Positions 35,276-45,021 of a stretch of DNA of 64,000 nt are shown here, piece after piece (the stretch's first letter is position 1; every line of letters begins with the position of its first letter). The stretch is from NCBI GenBank assembly GCA_029339505.1, contig JAQISU010000164.1, positions 1,716,001-1,780,000 on the forward strand. The letters are read 5' to 3'. Below the pieces are notes generated by a model, which saw only the letters and a program-made list of their open reading frames with translations, was not told the DNA's origin and ran no database searches. The translations under genes were made by a program, and so were the position numbers. The DNA is from Unio delphinus (lineage: Eukaryota; Mollusca; Bivalvia; Unionida; Unionidae).

Positions 35276-36892
35276 TGTCACAGAATTAGGCGAAAATTTG
35301 AACTGATTTTTGTTGTACTTGAATTGCAAACGAAACTCACCATTTTCTTGATTTCGTCGTACACGCATTACCTGGGGTGATTAAGTGGCGTGTAACGATT
35401 TGCATGTGCCAATTTGTAATTTACATGAAATCCGAAATACTCGTTTTACGTGGTGCACGGCAAGCTCGATGTGATTTATGTTCACCTATTGAGAGTATAT
35501 AAGGCGAAGTATTTATCATAAATTTTTACGGGAACCAAAATATCTAATCAAAGGATAGATAACCTCGTCTTGCAAATCTCCAGCCAAAGGGGTGAGTGTT
35601 AAATTTACATTTCGTTTTATTGTGAATTTTATTCAGATTATCATTTCGTATAATGATGCTTTTATTGCAATTAAACGTGGAATATTTGGAATTACTAGTC
35701 ACTTTTAGACTTTAAATACAATATCGTAATCTACGGCTTAGATTATTTTTGAGACAACTATTATTAGTCTGGTTTTGTTTATTATAGCTGATTCCGTCGT
35801 TGATTCCGTCGTTGATACCGTAGAAGTACATCACTGATAGCGCATCTAATAACATCGTTGATACCGTCTCTGATACCGTAGCTGCTAACGTAGTTGTTAC
35901 AATGTATCTGATACCGTAGCTGCTAATAACATCGTTGATACCGTAGCTGCTAATAACATCGTTGATACCGTAGCTGTTAACACATCTGATACCATCTTTT
36001 GATAAACGTCTTTGATATCGTCTGATTTGTTGTGGGACATCTATTGTTTGTTCTGGAACATCTCTGTATAAATATCTGAATGTGCTTGTGCCGTTAATTT
36101 GTGCAAACGGAATTGAAGTATCTGTCTGTGTCGAACTGTCTGTTCGTCAACATCTGTGTAACATGTAAATATCCGGAAAGCTAGAAGTCCGAGTGTCGGA
36201 GCTGTCTTAGAGTTGTAAAACGTCCGGGTCGACATCTAGGGGAGTGAGGAACCGTTGGTTCTGGTAGATGTTGTATGCTGTCTGAACGTATAACTGTGGT
36301 GGATCCGTGAAGGGTAACGTCCGATAATAGTATTGGTCAACCCTCGGTTTTCGGGGAAACTGGGAGACGATTCAACTGTTGCTGAATCGTGCGGTTATAC
36401 AGGGGAGACACATAGGTGTATTGAAATTGTAATATAATTTAATACATTGTTGTATTTGCATGCTTATGTCAGATCGCAATAATATTTCAAGTGATCACAT
36501 AGATATCAATAAAAGCTAGCAACTTGATTGAATACAAGTATATGATCGTGCTAGTTATCGCAATCCATCGTGCGATAGATAGTTTGTCGTTTGTGTTTAT
36601 TTTTTTCGTAAATCGTACTTGCATTTATTTAACTTTCGTAAAGGATTCTTGGATCTGTGTATAATCCAAGAGATCCCTTTACATTTGTGGTTCCTTTTGT
36701 ATTGTTATTTAATTTGTTCATGTATTGTGAATGGTTGTGAGTTTAATTGTGGGTTGAGTGCATGAATTATGGTGTTGTTACATCTGTATTTTTTTCATTT
36801 ATAATTTATTACATAAATTTATATTTTCTTTCACAAATTGTGTTTGTATTGTTCATTTGATCCACCCTTCTCTCGGTAACAATTCTGTTACA
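35276..36892 (+). repeat. LTR 3 of the tandem array
   Basis: 1,617 bp; the only difference from LTR 1 noticed is C to T at 36869. Followed by the AAAAC target duplication at 36893-36897. Confidence 0.95.
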
Positions 36893-36897
36893 AAAAC

Positions 36898-36955
36898 GTT
36901 ATCTCTTGGTATAGACCACACGCAGATGTGAGATTCTCCTTGGAGAAAGATATAT
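36898..36955. repeat. 53-bp satellite, terminal remnant
   Basis: GTTATCTCTTGGTATAGACC continues the unit cut at 25381, then diverges within one copy. Confidence 0.8.
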
Positions 36956-36959
36956 TTCT

Positions 36960-37121
36960 CAGCATAGATTTTCAAGTGTTTCTCTGGCGTCTTTGTGATG
37001 TTTCGGTGTGCCTTTGTGGAATCAATCAGAACATTGAAGTGGGTTTTATCAATTTAAGTTGTATACAAATAGTTTGACGATATGTCGAGCATAAAAAATG
37101 AAATCTGGAAGGAATTATCGT

Positions 37122-37207
<86 letters not shown>

Positions 37208-37855
37208 CGGTGATCAGCTAGTGATGGTTATAGGTTTCGTAAAAGCAATAATCATTTCAGTCAAGTTCTAAAAATGGTTTGATCGTCATTAACGTTCCAG
37301 ACTTGAGTGGAATGAATGATTGCTACCAAAACCACGTCTTAATGTCCTGAGCAATCTGTGTAAACTGAAGTAATTTAATTAAAAGTAGTATAGTATGTTG
37401 CTGGGAAATACCTCTTTAAAACTGTCAACAGGTGTTAAAAAGGGATGTATTTGTCCCAATTATTATTATTCATCACACTTGCATTGATATAAATCACGAT
37501 CTTGTACGTGTACGTGGTCATGTGCGTAGACGTGATCGTAGACATATAATTGTAGATATATATGTCACATCGACAGTTTGTCACAATCTCAGAGACGTGC
37601 CAGTAGTATGATAATATATGTTACTATGGTTACTGATCTAGGTTAAAGTCTTCAATTCCACATGACTTCGCTCTCGCATGGGTGCCTCATGGTAACTTTG
37701 GCGTGTTCGCGCGTGAGCTCGCATGCACTCACGTACGATGTGAATACAAGGTCGGGGGAGGAGGGATAGAAGACTTCGACCTAGATCAGTAACAACAAAC
37801 CCAAAATGTTATTATCATACCATTAGTTCCCTTGAGTTTTAGAAGGGTTGGCTAG
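36960..37855. other. No gene recognised
   Basis: Mixed sequence with an (AT)n run and a short GC/CpG-richer patch at 37,660-37,760. No frame is supported. Confidence 0.4.
37127..37203. repeat. (AT)n microsatellite
   Basis: About 38 AT units. Confidence 0.95.
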
Positions 37856-37856
37856 T

Positions 37857-38095
37857 TGTTGTTTTGGGTTTAACGCCATAGCTTACATGGAGGCCAGAAT
37901 AGCTGGTGGAAAATGAACTCGAGAAAACTCCAGTTCGAATCACCGACCAGCAGAAAAGCTAGTTGCAATCTTTTTGACATACCCACAATGACTGTGCCCG
38001 AGACTCAAATCCACGCGGACGTAGTTGAGATGGCAGAGATCGGTCAAGGCGAGTACTTTGCACCACCCAGCCACCCAGACTTCTGGGGAAAAAAA
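37857..38095 (-). mobile_element. tRNA-derived SINE, copy A
   Basis: On the minus strand a tRNA-like head (GTACTCGCCTTGACCGATC..., box B-like GATTTGAGTCTCGGGC) is followed by a GGTCGGTGATTCGAA segment and a tail CCACCAGCTATTCTGGCC...TGGCGTTAAACCC. The same tail recurs in copies B, C, D and F. Confidence 0.75.
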
Positions 38096-38323
38096 TAAGA
38101 CAGCGATTCGGGCGGGTGTAAATGCTAATTATGGATAATCTATATTCATTTATTCCAAAACTGTGCATGTATTCGTGGTTACGGATTTCGTACCATTTCT
38201 TGAAACAGAGTTGAGGAACTGACTGGAAATATATAGATATTAAGAATTGTAAGCGAATTATGTATTTAAATAATGTTTTTATATTTATAAAGCAAACTTA
38301 TTTCATTTTTTTGTCTTCACTTT

Positions 38324-38325
38324 AG
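38324..38325 (+). promoter_or_regulatory. Splice acceptor of a 5'UTR intron
   Basis: TTTTTTTGTCTTCACTTTAG, a strong pyrimidine tract with AG, stands 20 bases before the ATG of the CARD gene. Confidence 0.6.
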
Positions 38326-38345
38326 GCATGCTGTAAACGTCAGCC

Positions 38346-40445
38346 ATGAATGAAGTACAGAAATTAGTCCTTCGAAAAAACCACCGCCTTTTGGTGGACA
38401 CTCTAGATCTGTCTGGAAGCAATGTATTGGACAAATTGCTCGAAGAAGATGTTATTAGTTCAGGAGAGCAAGAAGACATCATTTCGAGAGTAACCACAAG
38501 GGACCAAAACACTCGACTTTTATTCGTACTAAAACGAAGAGGTTCATCAAAAAAGCCTTTCGATACATTTCTTCGAGCCCTTGAACCAGACTATACGTTC
38601 ATCGTCGAGAAATTGAGGACAAACGAAGACAATTTTAAAAACTGTAATAACGGGACGGAGGTTCAAGCCGTATGTCACCATTGTCTTTTAAAAAAGAATC
38701 TTATTCCAAACGATGTATCCCACTTCTTGTATGAAGAGGGGATAATTTCGGACGATGATCTTGACGATATACAAAATAAAAATGTACCAAGACAAGAACG
38801 TGTTTGCACATTACTCAGAGTACTGGAAAGAAATCCGAACCTGAAACTTGTCAACGAAAGATTTCGATCCAGTTTAGAGCAAAAGTATGGATATCTTTTA
38901 TCTGAGATAAAAACTGATGTATTGGATCATTTTCTGGCCTGTTGTTGTCAGTCGCAATCAACCTCAAATGCTAGAGCGCGTACATGTGAGGACAATGTCT
39001 GTGAATCCTTGGCATCGGATAATGAATTCTTCTCATGTGCTGAAATAGAACATGGGCAGGAAACTTCAGATGACGAGTACTATTCGTGTGAGGAAACAAT
39101 GCATGGTCAGGAGATGGCGGATCAAGCAAATGATCGTTTGACTGAAAAGCGAATCCACGGAAGATATTCAGAGCCCAAAATAGTTAATGAAGATGCTCAG
39201 TGCAATAAAGACGATATTATTATCCTCGATAATAGAAAAGGAAAATTTAAACGTATTGAATCCAGAAGATTGTTGCTAAATGCCTTGGGAAATGAAAGAG
39301 CAGAACAGGGCGCTTTGGAGAAGACAAAGGAAGACCAACGGAGAAACATAAGGGGACAACAAGACGCTTTTCATGAGCAACATTTTCCAGAGAGTCTATT
39401 CACAACATCTCTTCCAAATCACGAGTTGCAAGTTAAAATTTTGCAACATTTACCGAAGGTCTTACCAAATGATAAAAGACTGATGCGGTTGTGTACAAAA
39501 CTATGGAATAAACTTTTCTTCCTTCGGGAAAAAGGAGAATGGGAAACGTTTAATCTCGTTTCTAAGAAGGCTTTCGAAAAGTTCGAGGACAATCCCGACA
39601 TAAAAGTACTGTTGTATCGAAGCGAAATGTGTGTAGCAACATTCTACAAAAACGATCCAAGCAAAGCATGCGACATGTTTGAAAAGGCATTAGAAATTCT
39701 TCCAAAGACGTCCATGTCTAATTGGCATTTAGCGAGAATTCTTCCTTTGAAAATGGAACTGTGTACTCAAGCTAAGAAATTTGAGGAAGCTTCGAGTCTA
39801 TTGGAACAAGCTCATCAGGCAATGATGACACTAAGGCCATGTTTGTCCACTGGAGCTGTATACTTCTTCGAAGCAATGTACTTGGGAACAATTCTTCGAT
39901 GCACTGCAAAGGGTACAAAGTCAGCAAGGTCAATAGCTGAAAGAGTGAAGATGTGTTTTCTCACTGCTATCAGTCATTACCAGCAAGAGCAATTCTTTGG
40001 CATCAAGTCCTTTCTGAACCAAGTTTATTTATTTCTGGCCCTTTTTTCCCTCGGTGTTGATTTCAAGAAAATAAAATATATTGAAACTCGAATTGTAAGT
40101 GAGGATGATATCTCTTTGGCTGAATATTATCTAAACCTCTTTGAAAACAATTGTTGGGAGGACTCTACAAACTGGTCACAAATGCTGTTTTTCATAGCAC
40201 GGGGAGAACACCATAAACAGAGACAAAACCTAAAGAGGAGTTTTGATTACTTTCAAGAGGCAAGGAAATGCTCTGTCCTCGGTAATTTTGAAGAGCACCT
40301 CGAATTCATTGACAAGAATATTCAGTTAGTCGGTGACAAGCTGGATGAGAAGATTAGACATAGTGCAATTCAGTCTCAGTCCGCTGATGCCATTTTACAG
40401 AGCTTGCTGGAGAGCTCTGACAGTTCTAGTTCAGGGGAAAATTAA
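38346..40445 (+). CDS. Tandem-CARD, TPR-like adaptor protein
   Basis: 699 residues, uninterrupted, ATG chosen as the first in frame after a splice acceptor. Residues about 4-90 form a CARD (LRKNHRLLVDTLDLSG, DKLLEEDVISSGEQEDI, RLLFVLKRRG). A second, more diverged CARD spans about 105-190 (LLKKNLIPNDVSHFLYEEG, RVCTLLRVLE). An acidic linker holds two FFAT-like motifs, EFFSCAE (227-233) and EYYSCEE (244-250). From about 350 to 660 the chain is helical with TPR-like pairs (KACDMFEKALEILPK, KKFEEASSLLEQAHQAM, KRSFDYFQEARKC). The tail is Ser-rich. CARDs pair with other CARDs in apoptosis and innate-immune signalling; TPRs bind partner peptides. There is no catalytic domain, so an adaptor role is inferred. 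The coding part has no intron. SINEs flank it at both ends. Confidence 0.9.
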   Translation: MNEVQKLVLRKNHRLLVDTLDLSGSNVLDKLLEEDVISSGEQEDIISRVTTRDQNTRLLFVLKRRGSSKKPFDTFLRALEPDYTFIVEKLRTNEDNFKNCNNGTEVQAVCHHCLLKKNLIPNDVSHFLYEEGIISDDDLDDIQNKNVPRQERVCTLLRVLERNPNLKLVNERFRSSLEQKYGYLLSEIKTDVLDHFLACCCQSQSTSNARARTCEDNVCESLASDNEFFSCAEIEHGQETSDDEYYSCEETMHGQEMADQANDRLTEKRIHGRYSEPKIVNEDAQCNKDDIIILDNRKGKFKRIESRRLLLNALGNERAEQGALEKTKEDQRRNIRGQQDAFHEQHFPESLFTTSLPNHELQVKILQHLPKVLPNDKRLMRLCTKLWNKLFFLREKGEWETFNLVSKKAFEKFEDNPDIKVLLYRSEMCVATFYKNDPSKACDMFEKALEILPKTSMSNWHLARILPLKMELCTQAKKFEEASSLLEQAHQAMMTLRPCLSTGAVYFFEAMYLGTILRCTAKGTKSARSIAERVKMCFLTAISHYQQEQFFGIKSFLNQVYLFLALFSLGVDFKKIKYIETRIVSEDDISLAEYYLNLFENNCWEDSTNWSQMLFFIARGEHHKQRQNLKRSFDYFQEARKCSVLGNFEEHLEFIDKNIQLVGDKLDEKIRHSAIQSQSADAILQSLLESSDSSSSGEN

Positions 40446-40713
40446 TATTGCAATTGAGTCAGAGTGGTTAACAGTTATGGAGGCCATTGATTTATTTAAA
40501 ATCGTTTTTAAAAGCAGCCAACTAACTAATATTGATTTATATCGTATTATTTTATGCGTGGCTAATTGTGTTTCTGGATGATTTTGAATCTCTTACTGTT
40601 TGATCTAGGGCTATGTTTGAATCATCATGACATTGGTATTATATTTGATGGCGATTGTGGTGTTACTGCTATACAAATATCAAATGCTGCTTTTCAGCGG
40701 CGAGAAAAAGTAT

Positions 40714-40715
<2 letters not shown>

Positions 40716-40755
<40 letters not shown>
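40716..40755. repeat. (GT)n microsatellite
   Basis: GT run about 270 bases after the CARD gene stop. Confidence 0.95.
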
Positions 40756-40911
40756 TTAAGGTAAATTGTTACACGAGTGCTTCAAATTTAATTTATGGCA
40801 CGAGTCGAATATGTATGGAATCGTCGTTCATGTACGATTATGTTTATTATATACATATTTTTATGGACAAACCGCATATACGTCCAAAGGTGATATTAGC
40901 CAAAACAACAC

Positions 40912-41165
40912 GTTAGTTGTCGTTGTTGTTATTGTTTTTACGTGGTTTAACGCCATATGTCAGCACAAGATACGCTATACATGGATTGTCAGTATTAATG
41001 GTAGAGGAATAACCCAAGAAAACCCCTGAAAGAACCACCGACCAACGAGAAACTGCCGGAAACTTTTCTCACACACCCACATTGACTGATCCCGAGACTC
41101 GAACCAGGTGAGATAGCAATGATCTGTAACGATGAGCACTTTAGACCACTCGGGGCCCCTACAGT
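40912..41165 (-). mobile_element. tRNA-derived SINE, copy B (full)
   Basis: On the minus strand: box A-like GAGTGGTCTAAAGTGCTC, box B GGTTCGAGTCTCGGG, then GTTGGTCGGTGGTTCTTTCA, and the tail ACCATTAATACTGACAATCC...TGGCGTTAAACCACG ending in GTTGTT-type repeats. Confidence 0.8.
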
Positions 41166-41169
41166 AGCC

Positions 41170-42090
41170 ATCATGTTTTGGAACGTCCTTGGTCTTTTCC
41201 GTCATATCCTGCAATAAGGTCTTAGATATACATAGGGACTATTTTGACAGTTGACAATTGATAATTGTAAGATCTGTACATCCAGATGGAGGGGTCGGGT
41301 AGCAGAAGACGATGAAAACTGAATTAGGCCTAACTATGGAAACTTGGGTTCGATAAACACACATCATGGCAAACATACTTCTTGAAAAGATAAAGAAAGC
41401 ATGACTAAAAGTGAAATTCCCAATGTGACGATAAACGTGGTTGCCACAGAATAAGGCAAGAAATAACTCAGTTACACCTTAGAACAATCAATTCGACCAT
41501 TTCTCGTTGTATATGCGTAGAACGTAACCTAGGACGAATAATTGTTTTTCTAGTTGAGCAACTGAACTAGCATATATCTCGACGTAGATCGCGTGCGACG
41601 AAGACCCTAAAACTGGTCTTTTGTAGCTTGTCAAGAGTTAACGTTCTCCATTTTTGTTCTCCATCTGTATTTTATTTGATATGTGAAGCTTATTTAGCTT
41701 TTAAATGTCGAATCGTGAAATTACTTTACGCAGACTTTAAACGTTGTGATCTGTTTGTTACAAGCTGATATAGATTTTAATTCCGTACTTGATATTATGA
41801 CAAGTCTGGTGTCTTTGTACCTGTCCGAGTTATATCCAGCTGTTTGTACTGTCTGCATCTGTCTGTACGTATGTGTGCCAGTTTAACATGCTGTATGTCC
41901 GTCTGTGTGACCATCTGGATATGGAAGATGTAACCATTAAAACCATACAAAGACGAAACCGTATGGTTTGTCAGTGGACACAATTGCAAGTTTTAACAAA
42001 TATTTATGAATTATACGACTGTACAAATGACCGAATCATGCTTTTTACAGTTAGTTGTTGTACATTGGAGTCCAATTTGGGTCATTTGGA
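41170..42090. other. No gene recognised
   Basis: Short frames only; no similarity seen. Confidence 0.4.
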
Positions 42091-42109
42091 TTACATTAGA
42101 TTATTTGAA

Positions 42110-42315
42110 TCTCATTTTGATTACAGATTATTTAAATCTTAGTTTGAATCTCACTTTCATTATAAGAAATTACATGAGGTTATCTTAATCTCACTTACAT
42201 TCTACAAAATTACGTGATATTATTTGAATCTCACTTACATTGTACAAAATTACGTGATATTATTTGAATCTCACTTACATTGTACAAAATTACGTGATAT
42301 TATTTGAATCTCACC
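42110..42315. repeat. 40-bp tandem repeat, about 4 units
   Basis: CTCACTTACATTGTACAAAA then TTACGTGATATTATTTGAAT is repeated; the last three units are nearly identical and the left ones diverged. Confidence 0.85.
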
Positions 42316-42524
42316 ATCATATTTTTGTAGTATATGCAACCATTTTTGTGTGTGTTGTGTCATCATTTGATCAAAGCATCCATTCAGGTATATCCTATTA
42401 CAATTGGCATCGTATTGTGTTGATATAATGTTTCTCCCACTGATATATTTCAATATCTATGACATATATAATACAATGGTGTTATTATTGAAAACTTTTA
42501 AAAATCTAGAAATTTTCGAAACTG

Positions 42525-42790
42525 ATGAAAAGTCATTGACTCAGTAGGTAACAATGATTTCAATGTAATATGTTGGGTAAGAGACATTGGTTCAATAGAT
42601 GACAATTATGTAATGTAATATTTTGACTAAAAGACGTTGGTTCAAAAGATGACAATTACGCAATGTAATATCTTAGTAATTGGAGGTTGTTGGTTCAATT
42701 AGTGACAATGACGCAATGTAATATCATTGTGACTGGAAGTCGTTTGTTCAATGGGAGACAATGCCGCAATGTTATAGCTTGATGACAGTT
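42525..42790. repeat. Diverged tandem repeat, about 4-5 x 58 bp
   Basis: Each unit has TTGGTTCAATAGATGACAAT followed by an AATGTAATAT block, with many substitutions. Confidence 0.75.
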
Positions 42791-42799
42791 ATTTCATTG

Positions 42800-45015
42800 T
42801 AAATATACTGATTTAATACAATCAACTGTTAAAAGAATTGCATTGGCTGGTACTAGAATAGTACTGAAACCACTGCAGTGTTATCTTAGTACTGTAGATG
42901 ATATTAATTACTTTTTGCAGATTAAAAAAATCATTAATAATTGTATATACTTTTATCATTTATTGGAGGTCTTGTTGACGTTGGTTCTTTTCTATATTCA
43001 AGTACGAGAGACCCGAGCCTCCTGATATTTAAAGTTAAGTAAAAGAAAAACATTCAAAAGTGTAGGATATAGCATTATCGGTGACACATGTGTGAAACGC
43101 AGTAATGAAACACACAAACTGTGAATCGCGGAGCGCTGGTATTCATATATATGTTGAAAATATACAGGTAAAATTATGGAGATGGGTTTTGCCCTATACT
43201 ACTTTGTTCCAACATTCCTTCTAGCAACTGTATACGATGTAAATCTGTTTGGATTTTGTCTCTGGCATCTTTGTTTAAATTCATTTATGCATTTCTTATA
43301 ATACGTTTGTGTCTATGTATTTATCACGTTTCTTTACAATATTTGCTTCACGTATCTTGTGTCAATGCGTCATTTTCATTTATAGCTATACACTGTTGCT
43401 TTTGCAAGAACCATCATTGTGCCCAGTAATTAGTTCGCATAACTGAATTGAATGGAATGCCCCATGCGTAATCTGATGACATCATGTGACATATAACTTC
43501 CGTTGAAGGGCTCGATCCCCGAGGCTTAACAACTTTCATTCAATAACGACTAGTGTTTAACTTTTCTTGTAATCTGAAACAGACACGTGGGAAGAAAATA
43601 TACTGAAAGTAATATTTGCCTAAACATTGTTCAAATTCCTGGTATGTATACATTTTTTCGGTGATATTTTATTTGAAATCGAATAGAAAACAACTACTTG
43701 CAAATTTGTTCATGACGACTACTGCCAACTTCTCAAAACGGTCTTGTCTTAATGGAACGTAACTTGCATCGCTGATCAGGTACAAATGTTGCACCTTTTA
43801 CATATTCCAAGAAAAGCTAATTCCGTAAAAGTCGGTAAAGATTGTGGACATGTTGGATGTATAAATACTTCTGCTCGTATTTTCTTTCGCAGTAAATGAA
43901 ACTTTACACAACCTTTACCAACAAGCAAATGTCGTCCATATTTTAACATACATACATGCATACCTACATACATGCATGCATACCTACCTACCTACCTACA
44001 TATATACATACATCACTATAAAAAACAAAGTAACTGAATGTTTTCCAAACTTAATACACAAGCGCAGATCCATCATTACACAACATTATAAATGCACTCA
44101 TAACTCCGCCGAAAATAATTTGAACTTAGTCGCGCGCTAAACATAATGTTCGAAAGAAAATGGCGTTTTGTTCTACAACAAAAATGAAAATTGGAGTCGT
44201 ATTGTGAATGAATGTGCATTGCAACAACTTTTCCATTTGATCTGGAATGAATAGATTTTGGTATTTGTATCGATTTTAGCGAATGACTTGATTAATGACT
44301 GATTTATGTATGTGCCAATTCTACATGAGGTTTTCAGCAGCGTGTTGACATCTGCAAAAGTGTGTTTCTGTTCTGTCATTGAATGTTTAAAATCATAATG
44401 TGGGGAAAATTATGAAATCTTTCAATTACAATTATCAAAACGACGCTATAGAATATGTTTATTTCATTTTGAGTGCAGTAAGGAGGATATACGTGCTCTT
44501 GCTCTTCCAGTCGAAATTACACACAGTTTCGAAATGTGTAATCATGCTTGAGAACCCATGACATGGCTGATATAAGTCACTTGCGTGTTATTGGTAAGGA
44601 CCCAGACCTGTATGACGTCTATCTATAGCCTAAATCCAAAGCATTGCATAAAAACGTTAACGCGGAATGTGGCAAAGCAAATGGTATGTGGCACTCCACG
44701 AAATATCTACTTTAGTTCATTCAGAAACAAATTTATTCAAACAAAACGGAAAGTGCCTACTAAGTCAGTGTACATGATTTGCTTACAAAGTAGCTCCTAA
44801 TACAATATTGGGCATACGTGAGTACAATACCGTAAAATACTAAACGATTCTGAGAAATGTTAACGGAGAAAAAAATGAGCATATAATAATATTGTAATTA
44901 CCAGAGGAGAAATATAATAAAACTGATTCGAAGATGTTCAGACTTCCAAGTGTTTGTTTTTGGTTGTGTTAAAAATGCTAATAATATCTGATTATTCAAT
45001 TGCAAAATTATTCTT
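42800..45015. other. No gene recognised
   Basis: AT-rich intergenic DNA downstream of the DUF229 pseudogene. It contains a CATA/CCTA-type tetranucleotide tract at 43949-44013 and otherwise short frames. Confidence 0.4.
43949..44013. repeat. Tetranucleotide microsatellite (CATA/CATG/CCTA)
   Basis: Interspersed CATACATG, CCTACCTA and CATACATA units. Confidence 0.85.
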
Positions 45016-45021
45016 GTGTGC

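Larger units (their letters stand above)
25382..36892 (+). mobile_element. Tandem Gmr1-like LTR array (LTR-int-LTR-int-LTR), RT-less
   Basis: Three LTRs of 1,617 bp alternate with two internal regions of 3,330 bp. AAAAC flanks the whole array (25377-25381 and 36893-36897), and the 53-bp satellite resumes at 36898 where it left off, so the target is simple. Each internal region has a primer-binding site, one Gag-protease-integrase frame and a polypurine tract, and no RT or RNase H anywhere. By eye the LTRs differ by a single base, so the insertion is young. The second internal region is intact; the first has a premature stop. Unequal recombination between LTRs, or insertion of concatemeric cDNA, would explain the array; an assembly duplication must be excluded. 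Confidence 0.95.
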
